Below, piece by piece: positions 10,141-19,831 of a stretch of DNA of 41,632 bases. The DNA comes from Betaproteobacteria bacterium (lineage in GTDB: Bacteria; Pseudomonadota; Gammaproteobacteria; Burkholderiales; Burkholderiaceae_F): contig VBCK01000084.1 in assembly GCA_005882215.1 (NCBI GenBank), positions 1-41,632 on the forward strand, in the 5' to 3' direction. Under the pieces are notes generated by a model. It did not search any database and was not told where the DNA came from. It saw only the letters and a program-made list of their open reading frames with translations. Numbering within the stretch: the first letter of the stretch is position 1; every line of letters starts with the position of its first letter. Position numbers and translations under genes: made by a program.

Positions 10141-12210
10141 TCAAAATGTGTAAGTCAGCTTGAGCAGGAAGCTGCGCCGGGGCTGCGGTATCGAATCGAG
10201 CCCCAGATTGGAGAGGGCGGCCGAGGCGGGGTCGGCGTATTTCGTGTCGAACAGGTTGTAGACGCTGAACGAAGCCGTCAAGGACTGCGTCAAGTTCGGG
10301 TCGACCAAAGTCAGGTTGGTCACCGTGTGTCCGGCAACCTCGCCTTCGGTCGATCTGCGGCGGCTCATCGACTGCACCTCCAGCCCGGCCCTGAGCGAAG
10401 CCACTCGAATCGGGCTCGTGAAGTTCAGCTTGGCCAGATGGCGGGGCGCGTTGAGCAGGATCGGGTCCATGCCCGAGTCCCGGGCGTTCAGGTCCTCGGC
10501 CAGCTGATAGCTGTAGCTCGCCCGCAGTCGCCCGCCGTTGTCCCACGCCTGCTCGGCCTCGAACTGGGCGCCGCGCGACTGAACCCGGCCGACGTTGCGA
10601 AACTGCAGCAGGGCGTTGGTCGGATCGGGAACCTCGTCGATCAGGTCGCTGATGCGGTACTGGAATGCCGATGCCGTCAGGCGCAGCTGGTTGCGGACGA
10701 ACTGTTCCAGCACGATCTCGGCGGTTCGAATGCGCTCGGGTTTCAAGGCCAGGTTCGGTTCCTGAACGTTGGCCTGGCTGGCGAACTGTTCCCAGGCGCT
10801 GGGTGCCCGGTAGGACGAGCCGTACAGCAACTTGATCGAGCGGCTCGGATCCGGTGTGTAGATCAGGGCCAGGCGCGGACTGGTCACGCCGCCCGAGAGC
10901 GGTTCGATATCGTGCCGCAGCCCGGCGTTGAAGATCAGTCCCGGGCGCACCGTGTATTCGTCCTGCGCGTACAGGCCGATCCGTTTTGCGCTCTGGCGGC
11001 TGTCGACGTACTGGACGAACGGCTGCTGGTCGTAGTTGAACTGATCGCGCCGGTACTCGTCGCGGTAATCCACGCCGGCGACGATCTTGTGGGCGTCGAG
11101 CGGATGCGCGCGCAGCTTGAGTTCCGAGCCCCACCACTGGGCGCGGGCACCATCCTTGTTTTCGATCGCCTGGCCGCTGACAGGATCTGCGTAGGGAAAG
11201 TTGCCGTCGTACGGGTAGCTTCCGTAGTTGGCCCGGATGTTCAAGTCCAGTTCGTGCCCCAGGTCACGCTCGTACTGCACGTCGACGAAGCTCTGGGTGT
11301 CGACCGTATAGGCTCGTGGGTCGAGGAATTGGGTGCCGGTCGCGTAGCTGGCGGCGGCGGCTCCCTTCTTGCGGGTCGAGTACGCGGCCTCCACGCGCAG
11401 GCCTTCGTACGAGTATTTCGCGAACGCACTCTTGTACTCGTCGTAGTTGATGCCGGAAGCCGTGCCCTGGGTCACAGCGGGATTGGCGGAGCCCGCAAAA
11501 TGCAGGTCCTCGCCCCGGCTCTGATAGCCGGTGGCCGACAGCAGCAGTTCGGCCCCGCTTTCGAATTGCCGGCCGTAGGTCACCCGGCCCTTGCTGGTTC
11601 CGAAGTCGCCAACCTGGACCGAGGCCTGTGCGCCGCCCAGCGACTTGGCGGTCTTGGTGATCACGTTGATCACGCCGAAGAAGGCGTTGCTGCCGTAGAC
11701 GGCCGAGCCGGGCCCGGGCACGAACTCGACGCGGTCGATCAGATCCACGTCGAGCAGGAAATCGGTACCCAGCGGCGCCGTGTTGTAGACGCTGTCGTTC
11801 GCGCGGTAGCCGTCGATCAGCAGCAGCACTCGCGAGTTGTAATCGCCCGGTCGTCCGAATCCGGACACGCCTATGTACGAATAGATGCTGTCGTAGCGAA
11901 CGTACAGTCCGCGGATGCTGCTCAGAATGTCGGCCAGGGTTCGATACCCGTACGCCTTGATGTCGGCCGAGGAGATGACGGTCACGGCGGACGGCGCTTC
12001 GCTGCGCTTTTGAGGAAAACGTGAGGCCGTTTCCACGTCCAGATTCATCAATTGTTCGAGGTTCAGTCCGGTCAGGTCACGGCCCGATTCATCGTCCGAT
12101 TCGGCCGCTCGCGAGGCTGCGCAAAGCAGGGCGGCGCACAGCATCGCACCGAACCTCCGCCGGGGCAGCGACGATGCCAAATGCCTGATCGCAGCAACTG
12201 CAGCTTGCAT
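10141..12210 (-). CDS. TonB-dependent outer-membrane receptor
   Basis: 689 residues from the ATG at 12210, which has GGAG about eight bases upstream; a longer frame to 12264 adds 18 residues without support. An arginine-rich N-terminus and hydrophobic segment form a signal peptide ending near CAASRA. The segment LTGLNLEQLMNLDVETASR is typical of receptors linked to signalling proteins. The plug domain follows (SAVTVISSADIKAYGYRTL, VLLLIDGYRAND, RVEFVPGPGSAVYGSNAF), then a beta-barrel with repeated YxxxF-type strands, ending in a C-terminal Phe. Such receptors import siderophores, cofactors or sugars using TonB energy; the substrate cannot be read here. It is the first gene of the operon with DUF4154 and the hybrid kinase. 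Confidence 0.95.
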   Translation of the reverse strand: MQAAVAAIRHLASSLPRRRFGAMLCAALLCAASRAAESDDESGRDLTGLNLEQLMNLDVETASRFPQKRSEAPSAVTVISSADIKAYGYRTLADILSSIRGLYVRYDSIYSYIGVSGFGRPGDYNSRVLLLIDGYRANDSVYNTAPLGTDFLLDVDLIDRVEFVPGPGSAVYGSNAFFGVINVITKTAKSLGGAQASVQVGDFGTSKGRVTYGRQFESGAELLLSATGYQSRGEDLHFAGSANPAVTQGTASGINYDEYKSAFAKYSYEGLRVEAAYSTRKKGAAAASYATGTQFLDPRAYTVDTQSFVDVQYERDLGHELDLNIRANYGSYPYDGNFPYADPVSGQAIENKDGARAQWWGSELKLRAHPLDAHKIVAGVDYRDEYRRDQFNYDQQPFVQYVDSRQSAKRIGLYAQDEYTVRPGLIFNAGLRHDIEPLSGGVTSPRLALIYTPDPSRSIKLLYGSSYRAPSAWEQFASQANVQEPNLALKPERIRTAEIVLEQFVRNQLRLTASAFQYRISDLIDEVPDPTNALLQFRNVGRVQSRGAQFEAEQAWDNGGRLRASYSYQLAEDLNARDSGMDPILLNAPRHLAKLNFTSPIRVASLRAGLEVQSMSRRRSTEGEVAGHTVTNLTLVDPNLTQSLTASFSVYNLFDTKYADPASAALSNLGLDSIPQPRRSFLLKLTYTF

Positions 12211-12597
12211 TGTGACTCCAGCGAATTCGTTGTGCGTGGCGCGAGATGCCAGCCCTGGTCGCAAAGGCGCGACCTCGAATCGCGGGGTGGCCTCGTCATA
12301 CTGGCGAAATGCGCCGGAGGGCGGCAGCCGGAAAAGCCGTTGCTTTCAATGCTCTAAGGAGGTAACGGTCCGGCCAGGCGCGGCTGAAGAGCCTGCTGCT
12401 ACTCATTGCCGGCGAAAATCGACCGGCGTTTTGATAAAGGTCAGGCGGCCCGATGCCGCCGGCGGCGCTCCCTCGGCTGCGTAGGGCTTGTCCGACCTGT
12501 GCGGCTCGACGGCTTACCACGCGTTGACGATTGCTGGACGCACTTTTGGCACTCAAGATCCTGTTTCACACACCAATTCGTTCAATTCGAACAAGCC
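12211..12597. other. Divergent intergenic region, receptor operon / hydrolase
   Basis: 387 bases between the minus-strand receptor start and the plus-strand hydrolase start. It must contain both promoters. I looked for a cobalamin riboswitch upstream of the receptor and saw no recognisable conserved box. An in-frame extension of the hydrolase reaches back to 12406 but has no family similarity. Confidence 0.55.
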
Positions 12598-13608
12598 ATG
12601 GGTCCAATTGAGCAATCGGCGGGCAAGCCCGCCCTAGCTGGCGAAGCGAGCGAAGGCGGGCCCGGCGCGCTGCTGTTGCACGGTCTGGCGGGCAGCCCGG
12701 TCGAAATGCATCATCTGTCGCGGTGCCTGCGTCAGGCCGGCTTCACCGTGCACGTTCCGGTCATACCGGGCTACGCGTTCGGCACGCGTGCCGATCCGTT
12801 CGATACGGGCGCCTGGGAGCAGTGGGTCGCTTATGCGAGCGGCGCGCTGGACACTCTGAGTCAGCGGCACGGGCGGATCTACGTGGCAGGGCTGTGCATC
12901 GGCGCCGTGCTGGCGCTTCGCCTGGCGATGGTGCGTCCCGAGCGGATCCGCGCGATGTCGCTGATCTCGACCACGCTGCACCACGATGGGTGGGCCACGC
13001 CCTGGTACCGCAAGGTGGTACGGTTGGCCGGTCACACTCCGCTGCGGCGGCACGTGAAGCTGCACGAGCGGTTTCCGTACGGCTTGAAAAACGAACGCTT
13101 GCGCCAGCGCGTTGCGCGGGCAATGCACACCGAGGGCAGCTCGGCCGCCGGGGCCGAATTCCTGCCCCTGTCCGGGATGCACCAGTCGTACCGGTTGAGC
13201 TGGGCCGTGCGCCGCGACATCGGTCTGGTGACGACGCCGTCCCTGGTGCTGCACGCGCTCGACGACGATGTGGCGAGCACGCGCAGCGCCGAGTTCGTGG
13301 CGCGCAACATCGATACGCGCGAGGTGCGGACGGTTCTGTACCGGGAGAGCTATCACATCCTGACGATGGACAACGACAAGGATGCGGTGGCCGACGAAAC
13401 GATAGGATTCTTCCAGCGTCACGGCGCCCAGGGCTCGTCGCGGCAGCAGCGGCGCAGCCGGAGCGAACGGCAGTCTGCGTTGCCCCCGGACGCGCTTCCG
13501 CCCGATATCAACACCTGGATGCCGGGCTTCGGCCCGGAGCCGGCCACCGACGACGCCCGGAAGGAGCCGCTGGACCTGGAGTTGCCCAGCGGTGTCGCTC
13601 AGCTCTGA
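12598..13608 (+). CDS. Alpha/beta hydrolase, Est30-like carboxylesterase fold with Cys nucleophile
   Basis: 336 residues from the ATG at 12598; upstream in-frame sequence lacks similarity. After an unusual N-terminal peptide coming from a hairpin repeat, the fold begins with GALLLHGLAGSPVEM. The nucleophile elbow reads GLCIGA, placing Cys100 where carboxylesterases have Ser. The acid is in HALDDDVAS (Asp222-224) and the base is His253 in SYHILTMDNDKD, which matches the C-terminal motif of Est30-type esterases. The last ~70 residues are polar, Arg/Pro-rich and probably disordered. Cys-His-Asp triads occur in dienelactone hydrolases, so activity is possible but the substrate is unknown. It stops directly against the convergent dut gene. 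Confidence 0.85.
   Translation: MGPIEQSAGKPALAGEASEGGPGALLLHGLAGSPVEMHHLSRCLRQAGFTVHVPVIPGYAFGTRADPFDTGAWEQWVAYASGALDTLSQRHGRIYVAGLCIGAVLALRLAMVRPERIRAMSLISTTLHHDGWATPWYRKVVRLAGHTPLRRHVKLHERFPYGLKNERLRQRVARAMHTEGSSAAGAEFLPLSGMHQSYRLSWAVRRDIGLVTTPSLVLHALDDDVASTRSAEFVARNIDTREVRTVLYRESYHILTMDNDKDAVADETIGFFQRHGAQGSSRQQRRSRSERQSALPPDALPPDINTWMPGFGPEPATDDARKEPLDLELPSGVAQL
12616..12655. repeat. GC-rich hairpin repeat at the start of the hydrolase gene
   Basis: Begins with the 17-mer shared with 8177-8193 and forms a GGCGGGC-AA-GCCCGCC palindrome. It encodes residues about 7-20 (SAGKPALAGEASEGG), which precede the conserved fold. Confidence 0.6.
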
Positions 13609-14055
13609 CTAGCGCGCACCGGTGCTGCCGAAGCCGCCTGCGCCGCGCTCGCTGATCTCGAAGGAATCGACCAGGTTCAACGCGACCTGAACGACGTGAA
13701 TCACGACCAGTTGGGCGATCCGCTCGAGCGGCTGGATCGTGTAGGCGTCGCTGCCGCGGTTCCACACCGACACCATGATCTGCCCCTGGTAATCGGAGTC
13801 GATCAGCCCGACCAGGTTTCCGAGCACGATCCCATGGCGGTGTGCGAGACCCGAACGCGGCAGAATCACGGCGGCGTAGCCGGGGTCAGCCAGGTGGATC
13901 GCGATCCCGCTAGGCACCAGTGCCGTGGCGCCGGGCCCGAGCGGCAGGGGCGCCTGGACGCAGGCGCGCAGGTCCAGGCCGGCCGAGCCGGCCGTCGCGT
14001 AGGCGGGCGCCGACTCGTGCAGGCGCGCGTCCAGGATCTTGACATCGAGCCTCAT
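13609..14055 (-). CDS. dut: dUTP diphosphatase
   Basis: 148 residues, the normal length of trimeric dUTPase, which hydrolyses dUTP to dUMP and diphosphate, keeping uracil out of DNA and supplying thymidylate synthesis. All five motifs are visible: [26 protein letters not shown] with the P-loop-like Ser; [11 protein letters not shown] with the catalytic Asp; RIAQLVV; and the C-terminal GAGGFGSTG arm that closes over the substrate. The start overlaps the coaBC stop (ATGA at 14052-14055), marking the end of the ribF-ileS-lspA-coaBC-dut run. Its stop codon abuts that of the convergent hydrolase. Confidence 0.98.
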   Translation of the reverse strand: MRLDVKILDARLHESAPAYATAGSAGLDLRACVQAPLPLGPGATALVPSGIAIHLADPGYAAVILPRSGLAHRHGIVLGNLVGLIDSDYQGQIMVSVWNRGSDAYTIQPLERIAQLVVIHVVQVALNLVDSFEISERGAGGFGSTGAR

Positions 14056-15260
14056 CGATTGAACGCGGGCAGCCGCGCGGCGATCTCGGCCACGATCCGT
14101 CGCGCCTGTTCGAGCTTGTCGGCGCGCGGCAGCGTCACGCTCGAGCGCTCATCGACCAGGATCAGCTCGCTGTCGTCGGCGCCGATGGCATCCTCGGCCC
14201 GGTTGGCCACGATCAGCGGCAGCCTCTTCGCGGCCAGCTTGGCCCGCGCCTGCTCGACCAGGCGTTCGGTCTCGGCCGCGAAACCGACGCAGAACGGTGG
14301 CGAGGGCAGCGCGGCGACCGCCGCCAGGATGTCGGGGTTGGGCACGAATCGCAGCGTCACCGCCTCGGCCGGCGTCGATTTCTTCAGCTTGGCCGGGCTC
14401 GGCTGCTCGGCGCGCCAGTCGGCGACGGCGGCCACGGCGACGAACACGTCGGCGCTGGCGGCATGTGCCATAACCGCGTCTTGCATCTCGCGAGCCGTGG
14501 TCACGTCCAGCCGTCGCACGCCGCGCGGCGTCGGCAGCCTGGTCGGCCCGCTGACCAGCGTCACCTCGGCGCCGGCCTCCCGCGCCGCGCGCGCGATCGC
14601 ATAGCCCATCTTGCCCGAAGACCGGTTGGTGATCCCGCGCACCGGATCGATCGGCTCGAAGGTCGGCCCGGCGGTGACCAGCACCCGCCGCCCCTGCAGG
14701 CACTTGGGCTGGAACGCGGCGATCACCTCCTCGACGATCTCGAGCGGCTCGAGCAGGCGCCCGCTGCCGACCTCGCCGCAGGCCTGGTCGCCGGCGGCCG
14801 GCCCCAGGATCACCGCGCCGTCGGCTTCGAGAGTCCGCACGTTGCGCTGGGTCGCCGGGTGCTCCCACATCTCGACGTTCATCGCCGGGGCCACCAGCAA
14901 GCGGCAGCTTTCCCGCTGCCGCGCCAGCGCCACCGAGGACAGCAGGTCATCACACAAACCCTGGGCCAGCTTCGCGATGAAATGGGCGGTGGCCGGCGCC
15001 ACCAGCAGCGCGTGCGCATCGCGCGACAGCATGATGTGCCCCATGGCCTGGTCCAGGCGCTCGTCCCACAGCTCCACGTAAGCCGGCCGGCCGGTCAAAG
15101 CCTGCAGCATGATGGGCGTGACGAAGTGCAGCGCGCCGTGGGTCAGGATCGGCTGCACCTGCGCACCTTGATCCTGCAGCCGGCGCGCCAGGTCGCAGGC
15201 CTTGTAGGCGGCCACGCCCCCGGTGATTCCCAGAAGTATCTTGCGGTCCCGCAGGTCCAT
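14052..15260 (-). CDS. coaBC: Bifunctional phosphopantothenoylcysteine decarboxylase / phosphopantothenate-cysteine ligase
   Basis: 402 residues, standard for Dfp/CoaBC, which performs two successive steps of coenzyme A synthesis. The N-terminal flavoprotein CoaC half begins [21 protein letters not shown] and has the active-site His in [23 protein letters not shown], and the catalytic Cys in [14 protein letters not shown]. The C-terminal CoaB half begins near residue 190 with [20 protein letters not shown] and includes [10 protein letters not shown], the Lys of the ligase active site in LKKSTP, and FAAETE. It lies between lspA and dut and is translationally coupled to dut. Confidence 0.97.
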   Translation of the reverse strand: MDLRDRKILLGITGGVAAYKACDLARRLQDQGAQVQPILTHGALHFVTPIMLQALTGRPAYVELWDERLDQAMGHIMLSRDAHALLVAPATAHFIAKLAQGLCDDLLSSVALARQRESCRLLVAPAMNVEMWEHPATQRNVRTLEADGAVILGPAAGDQACGEVGSGRLLEPLEIVEEVIAAFQPKCLQGRRVLVTAGPTFEPIDPVRGITNRSSGKMGYAIARAAREAGAEVTLVSGPTRLPTPRGVRRLDVTTAREMQDAVMAHAASADVFVAVAAVADWRAEQPSPAKLKKSTPAEAVTLRFVPNPDILAAVAALPSPPFCVGFAAETERLVEQARAKLAAKRLPLIVANRAEDAIGADDSELILVDERSSVTLPRADKLEQARRIVAEIAARLPAFNR

Positions 15261-15292
15261 CAGTCCAGGCTCGTCACCGTCAGGCGCTGCGC

Positions 15293-15796
15293 TCAGCCCG
15301 AGCGCCGTACACGCAGCAGCTCATCCAGGATCAGCAGCGCGGCGCCGATCGTGATCGCGCTGTCGGCCACGTTGAACGCCGGGAATTCCCATTGCCGGTA
15401 GTGAAACAGCAGGAAATCGATTACATGGCCGTGCAACAGGCGGTCCAGCACGTTGCCCAGCGCCCCGCCCAGGATCAGCGCCAGCGCGCCGGAGAACAGC
15501 CGTTGCGATCCGTGCCGCGCCAGCATGTACAGGATGAACAGGCACGCGGCGATGCCCACGACCGTGAGCGCGTGCGCCTGCCAGCCCGCGCCCCCGTCGA
15601 ACATCGAGAAGGCCGCGCCGCGGTTGTGCGCCAGCACCAGGCTGAAATAAGCTGTCACCGGCCGCACGTCGCCCAGATGAAAGGCCTTCTCGATCACCAT
15701 TTTGCTGAACTGATCGGCCGCCACGATCAGAAGCGCGACCCCGAACCACGGAAGCAACCGCTGCCCCCATCCGCTGAAGCGGTCGGTCACCATCAT
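15293..15796 (-). CDS. lspA: Lipoprotein signal peptidase
   Basis: 167 residues from the first of two consecutive ATGs. LspA is the inner-membrane aspartyl protease that cleaves prolipoprotein signal peptides after lipidation. Four hydrophobic segments are evident. The catalytic Asp residues sit in [15 protein letters not shown] and [11 protein letters not shown], and [14 protein letters not shown] and [12 protein letters not shown] are conserved. The first ATG overlaps the ileS stop (ATGA at 15793-15796), so it is coupled to ileS, as is usual in proteobacteria. Confidence 0.97.
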   Translation of the reverse strand: MMVTDRFSGWGQRLLPWFGVALLIVAADQFSKMVIEKAFHLGDVRPVTAYFSLVLAHNRGAAFSMFDGGAGWQAHALTVVGIAACLFILYMLARHGSQRLFSGALALILGGALGNVLDRLLHGHVIDFLLFHYRQWEFPAFNVADSAITIGAALLILDELLRVRRSG

Positions 15797-18732
15797 GCGA
15801 ACTCCCGAGTCTCGCCGGGGCCGAACAGGTTGCTGACACAGCGAGCGCAGATCGTCGGATGCGCCGGATCGATGCCGACGTCGGCACGATAGTGCCAGCA
15901 ACGCTCGCACTTGGCGCGCGCGCTCGGCACGACCTCGATCCGGTGCGCGGACTCGCCGTCGGCCCGGTGCAGCGTCGCGCGACTCGTGATGGTCACGAAG
16001 CGGAGCTCCTCGCCCAGCGTGGCCAGCATCTCGTACCGGTCGCCGCTCGCGTACACGTCGATCTCGGCCTGCAGCGACGAGCCCAGCCGACCCGCCTCGC
16101 GCATCAGCTCGACGCTTTTCAGCACGTCGGCGCGCAGTGCGCGGATCCGGGACCACTTCGCCAGCAGCGCCTCGTGGCCGGCAACCGGCGGCAGCTCGTG
16201 ATAAAGCTCGGTGAAGATCGTGGCGTCGCCGTTGCGCACGAACACCTTGAAGGCCTCCTCGGCGGTGAACGACAGAAACGGCGCCATCAGCCGCAGCAGG
16301 CTGCTCAGGATGTGCCAGAGCGCGGTTTGCGCCGAGCGCCGCGCGGCCGAAGCTGCGCCGGTCGTGTACAGGCGGTCCTTCAGGATGTCCAGGTAGAACG
16401 AGCCGAGGTCCTCGGAGCAGAACGTCTGCAGCTTGGCCACCACCGGATGAAACTCGTAGCCCTCGTAGTGCGCCAGCGCCTCGGCCTGGAACTGGGCCGT
16501 GAGCGCGATCGCATAGCGGTCGATTTCGAGCATCCGCCCGATCGGCACCGAGTGCTGCGCGAGGTCGAAGTCGCGGGTGTTGGCCAGCAGGAAGCGCAGC
16601 GTGTTGCGGATACGGCGATAGCCTTCGACCACGCGCTTCAGGATCTCGTCGCCGATCGACATCTCGCCGGAGTAGTCGGTCGCGGCGACCCAGAGCCGGA
16701 TGATTTCGGCGCCCAGTCGCGAGGCCAGCTCCTGCGGGTCGATCCCGTTGCCCAGGCTCTTGCTCATCTTGCGGCCCTGGGCGTCGACCGTGAAGCCGTG
16801 CGTCAGCAACGCCTCGTAGGGGGCGCGGCCGTCGATGGCGGCGCCGATCAGCAGCGAAGAATGAAACCAGCCGCGGTGCTGGTCCGAGCCTTCCAGGTAC
16901 AGGTCGGCCGGGTAGCCGAGCTCGGCCGCGTGCGAGCCGCGCAACACGGTGCGGTGGGTCGAGCCCGAGTCGAACCAGACGTCCAGGATGTCGTTGATCT
17001 TCTCGTACTGCGAGGCCTCCTGCGGCCCGAGCACGTCCTCGGCGCGCGCGCGCGACCAGGCTTCCACGCCGCCTTGCTCGACCAGTCGGGCCGCGCGCTC
17101 CAGCAGCTCGAGCGTGCGCGGATGCAGCTCGCCGCTCACCCTGTGCAGGAAAAAGGGCAGGGGCACGCCCCAGTTGCGCTGGCGCGAGATGCACCAGTCG
17201 GGGCGGTTGGCGATCATCGCGTGCAGCCGCGCCTTTCCCCAGCTCGGATAGAACGCGGTGGCTTCGACCGCGCGCAGCGCGGTCTGGCGCAAGGTCTCCC
17301 CGACCGTCTCGGTCTGCATCACGCCGCGCGTGTCGGTGGTGGCCCCATCCATCCGGACAAACCACTGCGACGCGGCTCGATAGATCAGGGGCGTCTTGTG
17401 GCGCCAGCAGTGCATCGTGCTGTGACAGATCGTGCTCGCGTGCAGCAGGTTGCCGGCCTCGCGCAGCGCATCGACGATCTTCGGGTTGGCGTCCCAGATC
17501 TTCATGCCGCCGAACAGCGGCAGGTCGGCCGCATACACGCCGTCGGCCTGCACCGGATTCAGGATCGCCTCGTCGCTCATGCCGTACCGCTTGAACGAGT
17601 CGAAGTCGTCCACGCCATAGGCGGGCGCCGAGTGCACCACGCCGGTGCCTTCTTCGGCGCTCACATAGGTTCCCAGCATCACCGGCGCGTGGCGGCGGTA
17701 GCCCGGATGCAGCTTGGCGAGCGGATGCCCGAACTCGACGTTCTCGAAGTCGGCACCGCGCGCGGTCGCGACGATGCGGCCCTTCAGACCGTAGCGTTTC
17801 AGACAGGCCTGCACCAGCGCTTCGGCCAGGATCAGCAGGCGGTCGCCACAGTCGACCAGCGAGTAGGCAAGTTCGGGATGGAAATTCAGCGCCTGATTGG
17901 CCGGGATCGTCCACGGGGTCGTGGTCCAGATCGCGGTGGCCACCGGCTTGTCGAGCACCGTCACCCCGAACGCCGCCGCTACCTGGGCGTGCCCGCTGTC
18001 GGCCAGCGGAAACGCCACGTCGATCGCCGGCGAGTTGCGGTCCGCGTACTCGACCTCGGCCTCGGCCAGCGCCGAGCCGCAATCGAAGCACCAGTTGACC
18101 GGCTTCAGCCCCCGGTACACGAAACCGCGCTCGATCATCCGGCCGAGCGTGCGGATCTCGTCGGCCTCGGTCTTGAAAGTCATCGTGCGGTAAGGATTGT
18201 CCCAGTCGCCCAGCACCCCCAGGCGCTTGAAACCCTTCATCTGCAGCGCGATCTGCGCGGTCGCGTGCGCTCGCGCCCGCTCCTGGACCTCGGCGCGCGG
18301 CAGGTTCTTGCCGAACTGCTTTTCGATATGGATCTCGATCGGCATGCCGTGACAGTCCCAGCCCGGCACGTACACCGCGTCGAAACCGGCGAACGACTTG
18401 GACTTGACGACGACGTCCTTCAGGATCTTGTTGACCGCCGTGCCCAGGTGTATCTCGCTGTTGGCATACGGCGGCCCGTCGTGCAGGATGAAGCGCGGCG
18501 CACCCCGGCGCGCGGCGCGGATCGCCGCGTACACCTTGCGTTCTTCCCACTCCTTGACCCATTGCGGCTCCCGCTTGGGCAGGTCGCCGCGCATCGGAAA
18601 TGGGGTCTGCGGAAGATTCAGCGGGTACTGCGAGCCAGGCTTCGCCGATTCATCGGCGGAGCCCGGCTCGCCCGCCGAAGCCGACTTGTCGGCGACGGCG
18701 GGCCGCGGGCCCCGGCGCTGATTGTCGTTCAC
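15793..18732 (-). CDS. ileS: Isoleucyl-tRNA synthetase
   Basis: 979 residues, a class I synthetase that charges tRNA-Ile with editing of valine. It starts at a GTG (18732) overlapping the ribF stop. Seen in order: [40 protein letters not shown], where the usual HIGH reads [16 protein letters not shown]; the editing domain with [18 protein letters not shown]; the second active-site motif [12 protein letters not shown]; and a C-terminal four-Cys zinc finger (CERCWHY and CARCVSN). The first ~35 residues are an Ala/Ser/Gly-rich extension encoded by a GC-rich hairpin repeat; family members begin with a shorter variable leader. It is inside the ribF-ileS-lspA-coaBC-dut operon. Confidence 0.97.
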   Translation of the reverse strand: MNDNQRRGPRPAVADKSASAGEPGSADESAKPGSQYPLNLPQTPFPMRGDLPKREPQWVKEWEERKVYAAIRAARRGAPRFILHDGPPYANSEIHLGTAVNKILKDVVVKSKSFAGFDAVYVPGWDCHGMPIEIHIEKQFGKNLPRAEVQERARAHATAQIALQMKGFKRLGVLGDWDNPYRTMTFKTEADEIRTLGRMIERGFVYRGLKPVNWCFDCGSALAEAEVEYADRNSPAIDVAFPLADSGHAQVAAAFGVTVLDKPVATAIWTTTPWTIPANQALNFHPELAYSLVDCGDRLLILAEALVQACLKRYGLKGRIVATARGADFENVEFGHPLAKLHPGYRRHAPVMLGTYVSAEEGTGVVHSAPAYGVDDFDSFKRYGMSDEAILNPVQADGVYAADLPLFGGMKIWDANPKIVDALREAGNLLHASTICHSTMHCWRHKTPLIYRAASQWFVRMDGATTDTRGVMQTETVGETLRQTALRAVEATAFYPSWGKARLHAMIANRPDWCISRQRNWGVPLPFFLHRVSGELHPRTLELLERAARLVEQGGVEAWSRARAEDVLGPQEASQYEKINDILDVWFDSGSTHRTVLRGSHAAELGYPADLYLEGSDQHRGWFHSSLLIGAAIDGRAPYEALLTHGFTVDAQGRKMSKSLGNGIDPQELASRLGAEIIRLWVAATDYSGEMSIGDEILKRVVEGYRRIRNTLRFLLANTRDFDLAQHSVPIGRMLEIDRYAIALTAQFQAEALAHYEGYEFHPVVAKLQTFCSEDLGSFYLDILKDRLYTTGAASAARRSAQTALWHILSSLLRLMAPFLSFTAEEAFKVFVRNGDATIFTELYHELPPVAGHEALLAKWSRIRALRADVLKSVELMREAGRLGSSLQAEIDVYASGDRYEMLATLGEELRFVTITSRATLHRADGESAHRIEVVPSARAKCERCWHYRADVGIDPAHPTICARCVSNLFGPGETREFA
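18628..18712. repeat. GC-rich hairpin repeat in the ileS N-terminal extension
   Basis: On the plus strand GGCTTCGCCGAT and ATCGGCGGAGCC around a two-base loop form a 12-base stem with one mismatch, followed by further CGCCCGCCGAAGCC complementarity. It encodes the in-frame, poorly conserved start of IleS. Confidence 0.6.
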
Positions 18733-19673
18733 GCGGTGGCCCCGTCCAGAACGGCCCGCGCCTGGTCGGCGTCGCGCCGGATGGCCGCGGTCAGCTCCTG
18801 GATCGAGTCGAAGCGCGCCTCATCGCGCAACTTCTGCACGAACTGCACCCGGATCAGCCGGCCGTACACCTCGTCCGAGAAGTCGAACAGGTGCACCTCC
18901 AGCAGCCAGCGCCCGCTGTCGTCGATCGTCGGCCGCAGTCCGACGCTGGCCACGCCGGGCAGCGTAGCCGACCCGATGCCCTGCACGCGCACCGCGTAGA
19001 TCCCGTGCAAGGCCGGGCGCCGATGTGCAACGCGAAGATTCAGCGTCGGAAAGCCGATCTGGCGGCCCAGCTTGGACCCGTGCAGCACCCGGCCGCTGAT
19101 CGCGTACGGGTGTCCGAGCAGGTCGCCTGCCAGCGCAAGGTCGCCTTCGCTCAACGCGGCCCGGATCCGGGAACTGGACACGCGCTCCCCACCAACGAGC
19201 ACCGGGGCGATCTGCTCGATCGTGAAGCCGCCGCCTTCGCCCGCGCTGCGCAACATCGCAACGTCGCCGGCACGAGCGGCGCCGAATCGGAAGTCGTCGC
19301 CCACCGCCAGCCAGCGCGCACGGCAGCCCTCCACCAGGATCCGCTGGATGAACTGCTCCGGGCTCAGCGAGGCGAAGTCGCGGTTGAAGTGCTGCACGAG
19401 CACCCATTCAATACCCGCGCTGCGAAGGCCTTCGATCTTGTCGCGCAGGTTCGCGATACGCGCCGGCGCCTGTTCGGGCGCGAAATATTCGCGTGGATGC
19501 GGTTCGAACGTCATCGCCGCGGCAACCAGGTTGCGCTGGCGGGCCACCTCGACCACGCGATGCAGCAAGGCCCGGTGCCCGCGATGGACGCCATCGAAGT
19601 TTCCGACCGTCAGCGCGCACGCGCGCCGCCCGGCAACCGGGGGCAGCCCATGAAAAACGCGCATCGTCCGCAT
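18729..19673 (-). CDS. ribF: Bifunctional riboflavin kinase / FAD synthetase
   Basis: 314 residues, typical for bacterial RibF, which makes FMN and then FAD. The N-terminal FAD synthetase (nucleotidyltransferase) domain has [17 protein letters not shown] and [10 protein letters not shown], and [14 protein letters not shown] is the late ATP-binding motif. The C-terminal flavokinase domain has [25 protein letters not shown] and the catalytic Glu region LEVHLFDF. Two near ATGs (19673 and 19664) are possible; both precede MRVFHG. The stop overlaps the ileS GTG. It is the first gene of the minus-strand operon and divergent from purN. Confidence 0.97.
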   Translation of the reverse strand: MRTMRVFHGLPPVAGRRACALTVGNFDGVHRGHRALLHRVVEVARQRNLVAAAMTFEPHPREYFAPEQAPARIANLRDKIEGLRSAGIEWVLVQHFNRDFASLSPEQFIQRILVEGCRARWLAVGDDFRFGAARAGDVAMLRSAGEGGGFTIEQIAPVLVGGERVSSSRIRAALSEGDLALAGDLLGHPYAISGRVLHGSKLGRQIGFPTLNLRVAHRRPALHGIYAVRVQGIGSATLPGVASVGLRPTIDDSGRWLLEVHLFDFSDEVYGRLIRVQFVQKLRDEARFDSIQELTAAIRRDADQARAVLDGATA

Positions 19674-19778
19674 CGAGTCGGCAGCCGGGTCAAGTCAACG
19701 TCACCGCAGATTATAGGGCGGTCATTCGGAAACTCTTGATTTTCTTGAGCTTTCGATGTGGGCAGCGCACCGTCCGCG

Positions 19779-19784
19779 TACAAT
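19779..19784 (+). promoter_or_regulatory. Possible -10 element of purN
   Basis: TACAAT about 48 bases before the purN ATG in the 158-base gap between divergent ribF and purN. No good -35 match lies at standard spacing, so this is tentative. Confidence 0.3.
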
Positions 19785-19831
19785 GCCGCGCGCGATTCAG
19801 CGCGCGATGCCCGCGCAAATGTAAGCCTGCG

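Noticed and set aside
12211..12360. Possible cobalamin riboswitch ahead of the TonB-dependent receptor
   Set aside because: The conserved riboswitch boxes are not present; the sequence is simply GC-rich.
15293..18562. A 1089-codon minus-strand frame that joins lspA to a long upstream region
   Set aside because: Only its last ~167 codons are LspA; the rest is an alternative frame of ileS, so no fusion exists.
15859..18999. Open frame of over 1000 codons antisense to ileS, and other long antisense frames (for example 4386-6002 minus, 9931-12024 plus)
   Set aside because: They mirror confident genes, have Arg/Ala/Gly-rich composition typical of GC-rich shadow frames, and match no family.
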